Positions 52,531-60,605 of a DNA stretch of 64,000 nucleotides are shown in pieces. Position 1 is the first letter of the stretch; every line of letters starts with the position of its first letter. Below the pieces are notes generated by a model. The model saw only the letters and a list, made by a program, of their open reading frames with translations, had not been told where the DNA came from and did no database searches. This DNA is from JAGDMJ01 sp963809695 (GTDB lineage Bacteria > Bacteroidota > Ignavibacteria > UBA10030 > UBA6906), in contig CAWEKI010000005.1 in assembly GCA_963809695.1 (NCBI GenBank), forward strand, positions 1 to 64,000. Direction: 5' to 3'. A program made the translations under genes and the position numbers.

Positions 52531-54711
52531 TCAATAGCTGCGCAACTTAACGGGAACACTGTTACTTGCCGCCGGGACACGTGTTACCAGGACCAGCAAT
52601 GCCCCCCCAATGCTCAGGCATCCTACGATCACACACACCCAGGCGATGCCCAGCAGCGGCAGAAGGAACGCGGATACAACCAGCGCCCCCGCGGCGGAAC
52701 CGAGCAGGTCGGTGCTGTAAAGCCTCCCCGCCACAGAAGAAGGAGAACCATTCAGCAGCCGGGTGGCAAGGGAGAATTCCATGCCGATCAGCCCGCCGAT
52801 GCATGCCGTGAGAACCAGGAAAACCGCATAGACGAGAACGTCTCCGGGGTCGTTGCTCTTCAATATGCCCAGGAGCATGGGAAGAAACAAGGCGTAAATC
52901 CCGACCGCCGCCTGCACACCCGCAAATGCGATGGCCGGTTTGCGATGCACAAAGCCCGGTCGCGCAAGCGAACCGATCGCCAGCCCGGCCATGAACGCGG
53001 TAATAATCATGCCCGTGGCGAGGTAGAGCGATCCGTAAAGGATCTGGAACGCGAGCAGCAGCACGACTTCAAGGGACGTGCCGGCCGCACCGCCTACGAA
53101 CATGCAGAAGCTCACGGCCTTCATTCTCGCCAGCAGAAAGCCCAGAAGCACCAGGCAGACAACAGCTGGCACCCACGGATCGAAAGCAAAATAACTCAGC
53201 CAATACTGTACCTGCCGATAATAGGCTACCGGCGTGAAATCGCGGTTTATGATGGCGCTCCGGTCCAGCGCCGATACAATGCCCTTCCCCCTCTCCAGCA
53301 TCAAGAGATCATCAAGATAGAATTTGTTTACATAGGCAGTCTTGAGCCCGAGAGAATCCAACACGCGCGTGATATCAGAGCGCAGCGGTCGGTCCGACGC
53401 AAGGAAATGGTTCTTCATCCCGGGTACCACCAGCACGTTTGAAAACGCAGACTCAAGAGTGTGGTAGACGATAGAGGAAACCTGTCGCCCTTCATGTCCG
53501 AGATACTCTGTGGAGGGAAGGAGGCTGAGCGACACGACCGCATCGGCAGTGAGGATAGATTTCAGTTCATTGAAAAAGTCCTCCGTGTAGTACCGGTTGA
53601 TCTGGGCGGTCCCGGGGTCAGGAACATTGATCAATGCGATGTCATATTGCCTCCCGGATGTGCGCACATATCGCCGGGCGTCTTCGACGATGACATGCAC
53701 TCTGCTCTGCTCGCCGGAGATTGCAGAGCTCTTCCCCATACTGATAAGCCAGGGATTAACCTCCAGATAATCCACCTGATTGGCCGGGTATTTCAGTATT
53801 TCATCGATCATTCCGGAGATCCCTCCGGAGATCAGCAGAACGCGTCCTGCCGTCGGCCGCTGCACCATGGCAAAATGCACCGCCTCTTCATTGGACGCTA
53901 CATCGCCGGTGGAGAAGAGCAGTACACTGTTCTCAAAGAAATTCAATTGCTCTCCCTGCCTGGTGACCGTGATATTTCCATACGGGGTGTCTTTGTATTC
54001 GACGAGCTCCTGACCGGCAAAGAGCCATCGCTTCGCAAGCGCATCCAGATCGACCATCGCGGAAAGGGAGGTCAGGAGCAATACAAGCGCCAGCGGCACA
54101 AGGGAAAGAAGTTTCCTGCCATCGCTCCACGCGAGCAGGAAACTGATTCCCAGGTTGATGACGCCGAGGACAACGAGCGTCTGCGCGGTTGTAAGGAAAC
54201 GGATCGCCAGGAGCGTAAAGAGCACTCCGCCGATCACGCTTCCCGCCGCTTCGAGCCCATACACCCGCGGAATACGGGCGATTCCCTGATCCTGAGACAG
54301 CTGCGCAGCATAGGCGGTAAAAAGAAAACCGGAGACCAGACAGATCGGGGCGAGCAGCACCAACGAGCCATACATGCTCTCGGCAATGCCTACCATTGTT
54401 CCGGGAGGAAAGACGAGTCTTTTCAAGAGTGACAGCAGCAACACCGTGGCAAGCGGGAGAAGTGCCAGTGCCGCCTGGAGGAAGACCAGCAAGCGCACGG
54501 AGACCGGTCGTTTGCTCCCGAGCCGCAGGCCGAGAGCCGAGCCGGTGCCCGTCAGGACCAGCCAGCACGCAAGCACAATGCCGATAACCAGCTCATTTCC
54601 GTAGAACACCGAGAGGAACGATCGCAGAAGAACGGTCTGTGCGACGATCGTTGTCAGGCCGAGCGCAAGGACGGAGAGCGCGAGCGGCCCTTCATTTCGC
54701 GGGCCGGTCAT
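52531..54711 (-). CDS. membrane spermidine-synthase-like protein
   Basis: A 726-residue protein with about seven N-terminal and six or more C-terminal transmembrane helices flanking a Rossmann domain of the spermidine-synthase fold (about 235-450). The cofactor loop is 'LLISGGISGMIDEIL', then 'DYLEVNPWLISMGKS', 'VHVIVEDARRYV', and 'LINVPDPGTAQINRYYTEDFF', which resembles the aminopropyl-donor site. True polyamine synthases are soluble and have GGGDG, so another methionine- or SAM-derived substrate is possible. The ATG at 54,711 overlaps the end of the Memo-AMMECR1 gene by 20 bp, implying coupled expression. Confidence 0.82.
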   Translation of the reverse strand: MTGPRNEGPLALSVLALGLTTIVAQTVLLRSFLSVFYGNELVIGIVLACWLVLTGTGSALGLRLGSKRPVSVRLLVFLQAALALLPLATVLLLSLLKRLVFPPGTMVGIAESMYGSLVLLAPICLVSGFLFTAYAAQLSQDQGIARIPRVYGLEAAGSVIGGVLFTLLAIRFLTTAQTLVVLGVINLGISFLLAWSDGRKLLSLVPLALVLLLTSLSAMVDLDALAKRWLFAGQELVEYKDTPYGNITVTRQGEQLNFFENSVLLFSTGDVASNEEAVHFAMVQRPTAGRVLLISGGISGMIDEILKYPANQVDYLEVNPWLISMGKSSAISGEQSRVHVIVEDARRYVRTSGRQYDIALINVPDPGTAQINRYYTEDFFNELKSILTADAVVSLSLLPSTEYLGHEGRQVSSIVYHTLESAFSNVLVVPGMKNHFLASDRPLRSDITRVLDSLGLKTAYVNKFYLDDLLMLERGKGIVSALDRSAIINRDFTPVAYYRQVQYWLSYFAFDPWVPAVVCLVLLGFLLARMKAVSFCMFVGGAAGTSLEVVLLLAFQILYGSLYLATGMIITAFMAGLAIGSLARPGFVHRKPAIAFAGVQAAVGIYALFLPMLLGILKSNDPGDVLVYAVFLVLTACIGGLIGMEFSLATRLLNGSPSSVAGRLYSTDLLGSAAGALVVSAFLLPLLGIAWVCVIVGCLSIGGALLVLVTRVPAASNSVPVKLRSY

Positions 54712-56257
54712 GCTCGCCGAAGACAAGAGCTTCATACACGTACACCTCAGCATCCTTCCAGCCGTCCCATCCGATGCCTGCTTTGTCCTGGGCGCAGTGC
54801 CCCAGGAATTCCTCCTTGTTCCATCCCGTTTCGGTGGCGACCTGCGGAAGGAATGTGCCCGACCGGTTCCCTTTTCTTATATAGACCCCGTGCTTGCCAA
54901 GCTCAATCTCATCGATGGAGGAGACCCTTCTCATCGGCGTCAGCACGGAAATCTCGATGGAGAGCATCTCCACTTCCGACGGCAGCACGGGGGTGAACCG
55001 GTAGTCTTGGGTCGCGGCAGCCGCGGCCATTTCCTGCACAACCTTGTAGAGCGGCTCCTCAGCACCGAACCGCCCGATGCATCCCCGCAGCTCATTGTGT
55101 TCTTCAAGGGTCACGAACGCTCCGCATCGCGTTTTGAGTGCCGCGGGCAGAAATGCCGTATCGATCGCCGGCGTCGTACCGTTTCGCACATGTTCGACAA
55201 CGGCGGTACGGGCAATCTTCAGCAACTCCTCCTGCTCTGTCGGAGTGAGGGTGAACTCTTTCTCCTCCAACCTGACAGGCTGGGGAACCGGCCTGCCGCC
55301 CAGCGAGGGAGACAGAGATCCGATACTTTGTGTGGTTGAGACTGCAATAGCCCAGTAGCCCACTACCCTCTCTTTTCCTCCGGCCTCCGTGTCTCCGGAA
55401 TTTCTATACTCGACGGAGTCCAGCCTGAGATGAGAATCACCCCGTGTCATGTCCAGCAGCGTCAGCACGCAGGACCAGCCGCACATGCTTGTCACGAGAT
55501 TCGGCGTGCCCCGGGTAGCATTCCGGTCCAGCGTGCGAAGGAACGTCTCGGGAGAGTTTGACAGCACGGCATTCGCTGTCTGGTGGTCGACACTTTTCGC
55601 ATCGTCGTACGAGGGGTAATGGGAGAAATCCGTACTGACGATGAACAGATTTTTGGGATTCAGGTAGGGCCGGAGCACATCGGCAATGCGGCCGCAGATT
55701 TCACGTGACTCGGACCCGATGACGATGGGCACGATCGAGAAGCTCTTCTTCATGATGTGTTGGAGGAACGGGATCTCCACCTCTACGCTATGTTCTCTCG
55801 CAAAGGCATCCTCCCGGTACGTGAAGAGTTCACTGTGCTTCAGCAACTCCTTCGCGGTCCGCGCGTTGACCTTCACAGGACCCAGGGGCGTCAGAAAGCT
55901 CCCCCCGGGGTACACCGATGCCCCTTCGAAGCCAACATAATGGCTCGGTCCGAGGATAAAAATATTTTCGTACTCTTTCGTTGGATCGATCTGGTTAAGC
56001 CCGGACGCCGCGACCCCGCCGGAAAAGACATATCCGGCGTGCGGAGCGATCACGGCAAGCACGTTTCTCCCTCCCGCGCGCGGAACGGCCTGTGCAAAGA
56101 GGGATGTTAGCATCTGTTGCAGCGCGGCCTTGTCGCCCGGATAGAACTGCCCCGCCACGGCCGGCTGTCTGTCGGATACCTGAGGCTGCGAAGTGCAGTC
56201 GGAGACCCCAAGGAGGAGGAGCATCAAAAAAAGGGGGGTGGTGAGTCTGCGGTTCAT
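54692..56257 (-). CDS. AmmeMemoRadiSam proteins B and A fused (Memo-AMMECR1)
   Basis: A 521-residue fusion. Signal peptide or lipoprotein signal 'LTTPLFLMLLLLGVSDC' comes first. The Memo domain follows (about 30-300) with 'RQPAVAGQFYPGD', 'IAPHAGYVFSGGVAA', 'FILGPSHYVGFEG' and 'REHSVEVEIPFLQHI', the extradiol-dioxygenase-like fold. The AMMECR1 domain (about 335-515) has 'LRGCIGRF' and 'QDYRFTPVLPSEVEML'. Export implies a periplasmic site of action. First gene of the three-gene module. ATG at 56,257 is preferred over 56,365, which lies in repeat DNA. Confidence 0.9.
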   Translation of the reverse strand: MNRRLTTPLFLMLLLLGVSDCTSQPQVSDRQPAVAGQFYPGDKAALQQMLTSLFAQAVPRAGGRNVLAVIAPHAGYVFSGGVAASGLNQIDPTKEYENIFILGPSHYVGFEGASVYPGGSFLTPLGPVKVNARTAKELLKHSELFTYREDAFAREHSVEVEIPFLQHIMKKSFSIVPIVIGSESREICGRIADVLRPYLNPKNLFIVSTDFSHYPSYDDAKSVDHQTANAVLSNSPETFLRTLDRNATRGTPNLVTSMCGWSCVLTLLDMTRGDSHLRLDSVEYRNSGDTEAGGKERVVGYWAIAVSTTQSIGSLSPSLGGRPVPQPVRLEEKEFTLTPTEQEELLKIARTAVVEHVRNGTTPAIDTAFLPAALKTRCGAFVTLEEHNELRGCIGRFGAEEPLYKVVQEMAAAAATQDYRFTPVLPSEVEMLSIEISVLTPMRRVSSIDEIELGKHGVYIRKGNRSGTFLPQVATETGWNKEEFLGHCAQDKAGIGWDGWKDAEVYVYEALVFGEHDRPAK

Positions 56258-56338
56258 GATTGCACCATGAGGAAATACCGAGGTTTGTACTGTTAAAGTA
56301 CGAAGGCGGGTGACAAACCACAAGAGGGCTAATTCACC

Positions 56339-56510
56339 GTTCACCAGTCGGCGTTCGGTGTTCACACTTCGGTGTTCCCGGTTCGCGGTTCACGGTTCTC
56401 GGATCACCCGTTCGCCTGGGCTGTCTCAATAGAGCCAACCGAACCGAGAACTGTGAATCGTGAAATACGAACACCGAAGTATGAACGCTGAATGACCATC
56501 GGTGAATGGT
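56339..56510. repeat. heptad palindrome left of the four-helix-bundle gene
   Basis: Contains 'GTTCGCGGTTCACGG' heptads on the left, 'CCGAGAACTGTGAATCGTGAA' style heptads on the right and a 40-nt centre 'GCCTGGGCTGTCTC...'. Positions 56,369-56,458 are identical, base for base, to 57,019-57,108 on the other side of the small gene. Confidence 0.9.
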
Positions 56511-56591
56511 GAAGTATATTTTCACCAAGGGTCGGAAAAATGCCCCGTCAGCTGTATATAGTATAGCCCCCCAAAACAAGGAGGATCAGTC

Positions 56592-56963
56592 ATGTCGCGA
56601 GGAGACGATATTCAAGCGCGCCTGCAGAAGCACGGTGTTGCCCTGGGTCAACTCTGCAAGAAGCTTCCTCTCAACCCTGAGGCCACACACATCCGAAAGC
56701 AACTTTTTCGCTGTGCAACAGCCGCCGCCCCGAACTATGCCGAGGCACGCTCGGCCGAGAGCCGCCAAGATTTCGTGCACAAGCTCGGGATTGTCCACAA
56801 AGAACTTGAAGAATCACTGTCGTGGCTGGCATATCTCCGAGACCTCGAGAACATCGCGGGAGCCACGATTGATCCCCTGGTCAAGGAGAACGATGAACTC
56901 TGCCGCATCATCTACGCGAGCATCCAGACAGCACGCGGCAAAGAGGCGGATGACAAGGCTTGA
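56592..56963 (+). CDS. four-helix-bundle protein (23S rRNA intervening-sequence family)
   Basis: A 123-residue all-helical protein of the PF05635/TIGR02436 type: 'LQKHGVALGQLCKKLPL', 'IRKQLFRCATAAAPNYAEA', 'DFVHKLGIVHKELEESLSWL'. The family occurs inside 23S rRNA intervening sequences, and the related Avd protein acts in diversity-generating retroelements. Here there is no rRNA and no reverse transcriptase. AAGGAGG seven bases before the ATG is a strong ribosome-binding site. It is the only plus-strand gene in its neighbourhood and is bracketed by identical heptad-palindrome segments. Biochemical function unknown. Confidence 0.85.
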   Translation: MSRGDDIQARLQKHGVALGQLCKKLPLNPEATHIRKQLFRCATAAAPNYAEARSAESRQDFVHKLGIVHKELEESLSWLAYLRDLENIAGATIDPLVKENDELCRIIYASIQTARGKEADDKA

Positions 56964-56988
56964 TAGAGCCCCCTCACCGCGGCCCGCC

Positions 56989-57117
56989 GTTCACCACTCG
57001 GGGTTCGGTGTTCATACATCGGTGTTCCCGGTTCGCGGTTCACGGTTCTCGGATCACCCGTTCGCCTGGGCTGTCTCAATAGAGCCAACCGAACCGAGAA
57101 CTGTGAATGGTGAACCG
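56989..57117. repeat. heptad palindrome right of the four-helix-bundle gene
   Basis: Direct copy of 56,339-56,463, identical over 57,019-57,108 (90 bp). The outer right arm of the left element (NNNGAAC heptads up to 56,510) is absent here; the repeat instead runs into a transporter remnant at about 57,120. Confidence 0.9.
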
Positions 57118-57120
57118 TTC

Positions 57121-57264
57121 TAGCCACCGCAAGGATTGTTGTCAGGATCGGCTGAAGATGCGCAAAGAGAGCTACCTGCGCTCCTCACGCACGATGACCT
57201 TTGCGACGATGTGGGTACCGCTCGCCATAAGCGATTGCACGACAAGCACGGCATAGACAGCCAT
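57121..57264 (-). pseudogene. deleted EamA/DMT-type transporter remnant
   Basis: From ATG at 57,264 a 30-residue frame reads 'MAVYAVLVVQSLMASGTHIV' and then AKVIVREERR, like the first helix of an EamA-family transporter. It is followed in another frame by 'VALFAHLQPILTTILAVA', like the last conserved helix of the same family. About 250 residues between them are missing. The remnant stops where the right-hand heptad repeat starts. Interpretation rests on short segments. Confidence 0.5.
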
Positions 57265-57281
57265 GGTTGGCCGATGGGCGG

Positions 57282-58010
57282 TCATCGCTTTTGTGCAACC
57301 AGACAGTAGGCAATCGGGTACGAGCGGGAGGTGCGAGCCGCCGAGAACTTTCCTATGGGGGAACGAAGGAGGAGCGAACCAGCGCCAAGCACCAGCCCTG
57401 AAATCACTCCGGATCGCGTGGCAATCCTGTTGCCGATCTCCACCAGCACCTCAGCAAGCCCGCCAAAGGCTTCAAAGGAGAGCAGCGTCAATCCGGCTCT
57501 GTCGCAGAACATGTGCAGGGCATGTTCGGTGTAGCGAAAGTAGTCATGCGGTGCTTCATGAATCGGATAGAGGAACGGCACACCCAGGATGAGTTTTCCT
57601 CCCCGCTTCAGCACCCGGGTCATTTCTTTCCACAGGCTTGCGGGATCCTGGATATGTTCGAGCACATCGGTGAGCAAAATCGTATCGAACTCCGCATCCC
57701 GCAACGGAAGGGTGCCATTCAAGTCGCAGGTGAGATCCAGATGCGGGCTGGGATGCAGTGTGCGGTCCCAGTCCACGCACACATTGTCCCGCACATGGCC
57801 TTTGTACACGCCATACAGGGGAACGAAACCGCAGCCGAGGTCCAGGAGACGTCCGGAGGCATGGTCTCGGATGGCTTTCTCGTACATCCGCGCCTGGGCA
57901 TCAGCCACAAAGCGCGAGCCCCGGACAACCTGCTCCGGGTCGCGTGATGCCCGCAATCCCTTGCGTGTCTGGACGAACTTGGTGGGGTGCCAGAGCTCTT
58001 TCTGCTGCAT
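57282..58010 (-). CDS. class I SAM-dependent methyltransferase
   Basis: A 242-residue protein. Motif I 'RLLDLGCGFVPLYGVYKG' is followed by 'CVDWDRTLH', 'AEFDTILLTDVLEHIQDPAS', 'EMTRVLKRGGKLILGVPFLY' and 'EAPHDYFRYTEHALHMFCDR', the last typical of methyltransferases in glycan and lipid-linked sugar loci. It has a hydrophobic C-terminal stretch 'VISGLVLGAGSLLL'. The ATG at 58,010 follows the stop of the glycosyltransferase by 4 bp; a longer frame overlaps that gene and is rejected. Last gene of the second polysaccharide operon. Confidence 0.85.
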   Translation of the reverse strand: MQQKELWHPTKFVQTRKGLRASRDPEQVVRGSRFVADAQARMYEKAIRDHASGRLLDLGCGFVPLYGVYKGHVRDNVCVDWDRTLHPSPHLDLTCDLNGTLPLRDAEFDTILLTDVLEHIQDPASLWKEMTRVLKRGGKLILGVPFLYPIHEAPHDYFRYTEHALHMFCDRAGLTLLSFEAFGGLAEVLVEIGNRIATRSGVISGLVLGAGSLLLRSPIGKFSAARTSRSYPIAYCLVAQKR

Positions 58011-58014
58011 CAGG

Positions 58015-59049
58015 TCACCGGCTGATGATCGTGCGGTATGCCGCCGCCGTTTTCTCGGCAACGCGGGGCCAGAGGAATTCCTTCCGGATATGTCCGCGCA
58101 AGTCGTCGTCCTGCTTCTTCTGCAATGCCCGTACAATTCCTTCGCGGATGGATTCGACGGAATGCGGGTCCACATATTCGGCCATCGTCCCGAAATATTC
58201 CTTTGTTCCGCCGTATGGGGTGATCACCACCTTCGCCCCCGCGAGCCCCGCCTCCAGAGCGGCGATGCCGGGTGTCTCGAACAGCGATGGCATGGCGAAC
58301 ACGTCGCACGCTGCGTAGGCTGAGGCAAGCATCTCGGAAGTATGATCAAGGCTGTCTATTAAAAGGATATTCTTGTTCTTTGCCGCTTCCGCCAGGCAGG
58401 CTTCTCCGTAGGGGGTCCGGACGATCCTTCCGATGATGACCGCGGGATGGTCGATCTGCGCGAGGGCCTTGATCAGCGCAAGGACATTCTTTCTGACGTG
58501 GCCGGTGTGGCCCACGTTCAAAATGAAGCCGTCAATGCCGTACGTCTTCTTGAAGAGGGCCGGATCCGCATTGGCGAACCGCTCGTCGACGCCATTGGGG
58601 ATCACGGTCACTTTATCGAGCCCTACGCCGTACCCTTCCGTAATGAGACGTGCCTCGTCACGGGTGTTGGGCAGGATCAGCCGGGACCAGGTGCACAGGT
58701 CGGAAGTGATTGCATAGTCGGTCCAGACGCCGTAGCCAACCCGTTGTACCAGGCGGCTGGCTGAGAGCACGGCCCTGATGAACCTCGCGGAGTGCAGGCT
58801 ATACGTGATGGGTGAGAGAGCGGTGGGAATGCGGAGCGCGTGGATCTCCCTCCCCAGGTGGTACATGCCAATGTCGGAGGCGAAGAGATGAAACAGGTCG
58901 CAGGTTTCAGGAGTGAACGGAGTCCATGGGTCGAACAGCCGCGCATCGATCCCGAAGTCTCCCAGATACCTGGACGTGTTGAGGAGCTGGATCGCCGCCC
59001 CGCCGCGCAGGATGGGGGAAGCCTGATACCCCGCGAGATAGACCGTCAT
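58015..59049 (-). CDS. GT4 glycosyltransferase
   Basis: A 344-residue glycosyltransferase. N-terminus 'YQASPILRGGAAIQLLNTSR'; the hinge is followed by 'VTVIPNGVDERFANA', 'FILNVGHTGHVRKNV', and the acidic motif 'PSLFETPGIAALEAGLAG'. Its ATG overlaps the TGA of the deacetylase gene (ATGA). Predicted to extend the lipid-linked glycan made by the second operon. Sugar unknown. Confidence 0.88.
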   Translation of the reverse strand: MTVYLAGYQASPILRGGAAIQLLNTSRYLGDFGIDARLFDPWTPFTPETCDLFHLFASDIGMYHLGREIHALRIPTALSPITYSLHSARFIRAVLSASRLVQRVGYGVWTDYAITSDLCTWSRLILPNTRDEARLITEGYGVGLDKVTVIPNGVDERFANADPALFKKTYGIDGFILNVGHTGHVRKNVLALIKALAQIDHPAVIIGRIVRTPYGEACLAEAAKNKNILLIDSLDHTSEMLASAYAACDVFAMPSLFETPGIAALEAGLAGAKVVITPYGGTKEYFGTMAEYVDPHSVESIREGIVRALQKKQDDDLRGHIRKEFLWPRVAEKTAAAYRTIISR

Positions 59050-60605
59050 TTGAATTTCCTCATCATGTCCCTGTACAGGTCCCCCACCACGCTCCGCGAA
59101 TCAAATTCGCGGATGCGGCGGATGTCCGGGGGAAGACTCGTCAGCGTCATGGGGGCCCAGGGGATCCGCTCAAGATCAAGCGAGGGTGAAACTGGAATCA
59201 CCGCCTCGAGTCCCGGAGCTCGCGACACGCGCAGCCAGAGATTATTTGCGCTCGCGCCGCCGGGCTGAACGCTCACCATCGCCGATGCGGTCCCCGTGTC
59301 CACCACGCACTTCGAAAGCGTTCGCCGCTTCCACCAGCGGGCAAACTCTCCAAACGTCGACGACTCGATTCCTTTTTCTCGCGCATACCTGAGGAGAAAT
59401 CTGACGGTCTCCCAACTGTGATGCGAGGGGTGGGAGTAGAAAAACATTGGTTCTCCGCGGGCAAGCTTTCTATCCATCACCGCGCGATAATACTCCTGCA
59501 TCTGTTTCTCCGTGTACCCCACGCGCCTGAGGCTGCCGATGGACACGGGATGGACGGGCACTTGCAGCGTATTATAGACAATCCCGAACGCCTCCGGAAA
59601 GAGCGGGAGCGAATCGTAGGCAAGAGAGAATTCAGACGAATAGGCAAAACCAGCCTTGTCAATTGCTTCGGCAAGGCCTAGATTCCAGATGCCGAACGGA
59701 GCTGCAAATCCTTCCGGGAGCAGTCCCGCCCCTTCCATGACCCGCCGTGCTTTTGTGATGTTTTTAAGGTTGGCCTCGGACGTTGGAAAGACCCGGTGCT
59801 CGTAACAGTGGAGGCCAATTTCCTGGCCGGCCATGTACAGGAAGTGATTGAGCCAATTCTCATGTGCCCGGACATCCAGGAACCAGGAGAATCCGGTCCC
59901 GGCCTCCTTCGCGGCGTCATAGAGCACATCGATCTCCCACCGCTCGCCGCCATCCGTGTCGACGCGGAATGCAAAGAGGCTTTTCTTTCCCCCCGGAAAA
60001 TACCAAAGGTGTATGTACGGAATCCTCCGGACATGGTGGAGGTATTCGAAACACCGGTGCAGCAGGTGCCGCAGTTCTCCTTTGTCGACGAGGGAGACGC
60101 GTTCGGCGGGAAGTCGGTCCCGGCTGGAATAGAAACGCTTGTTTGCAATGCGCACATCGGTCAGGAGATCGGCCGGGTCGAAGGGGAGCAACACCGCTGC
60201 GCCGCCCAGGAGCTCCCCCGCGAACATGCCGAAGGTGTTCTCCTGAGTCCGCAGCACGTTCGCCTCTTTCGGTACGTGTCCTGCCACCACCGCATCGAGC
60301 AACATGACGTCGAAGAGACCGCTCTGCGGGTCGGCAACCAGATACTCCAGCTTTTCCCTGCGTGAGGGAGAATTTGCGACCTCGCTGAGGAACGGCGCAA
60401 ACCCGAGGACCGCTCCGCCGTCGTTCAGGTAGCGGCTGATGGCAGAGCGCTCTTCCGAATCCAGATTGCGATTGACCACCAGAACGCTGAAGTCATCAAT
60501 CAGCCGTTGATTTCCCGGTTCAACCACATCCGACGGGACCCCTTCCTGTGCGCAGAATTGTTCCCAGGCGGGTGATTGCTTCAAAAGGCCAATTTGGATC
60601 TTCAC
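59046..60605 (-). CDS. two-domain polysaccharide deacetylase-like protein
   Basis: A 519-residue protein. Residues 1-190 form a Rossmann-like module with 'DFSVLVVNRNLDSEERSAIS' and 'YLNDGGAVLGFAP', reminiscent of a glutamine-amidotransferase-like or BPL-N domain lacking an obvious nucleophile. Residues about 205-440 are a NodB-like deacetylase with 'FAFRVDTDGGERWEID', 'EIGLHCYEHRVFP' and 'PFGIWNLGLAEAI'. The C-terminal 80 residues are a beta-rich tail. GTG start at 60,605 overlapping the flippase TGA (GTGA). It probably trims acetyl groups from the glycan. The domain pairing is uncommon. Confidence 0.75.
   Translation of the reverse strand: MKIQIGLLKQSPAWEQFCAQEGVPSDVVEPGNQRLIDDFSVLVVNRNLDSEERSAISRYLNDGGAVLGFAPFLSEVANSPSRREKLEYLVADPQSGLFDVMLLDAVVAGHVPKEANVLRTQENTFGMFAGELLGGAAVLLPFDPADLLTDVRIANKRFYSSRDRLPAERVSLVDKGELRHLLHRCFEYLHHVRRIPYIHLWYFPGGKKSLFAFRVDTDGGERWEIDVLYDAAKEAGTGFSWFLDVRAHENWLNHFLYMAGQEIGLHCYEHRVFPTSEANLKNITKARRVMEGAGLLPEGFAAPFGIWNLGLAEAIDKAGFAYSSEFSLAYDSLPLFPEAFGIVYNTLQVPVHPVSIGSLRRVGYTEKQMQEYYRAVMDRKLARGEPMFFYSHPSHHSWETVRFLLRYAREKGIESSTFGEFARWWKRRTLSKCVVDTGTASAMVSVQPGGASANNLWLRVSRAPGLEAVIPVSPSLDLERIPWAPMTLTSLPPDIRRIREFDSRSVVGDLYRDMMRKFK

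Noticed and set aside
56592..56963. Four-helix-bundle gene as part of a diversity-generating retroelement
   Set aside because: No reverse transcriptase, template repeat or variable repeat pair found in the surrounding sequence.
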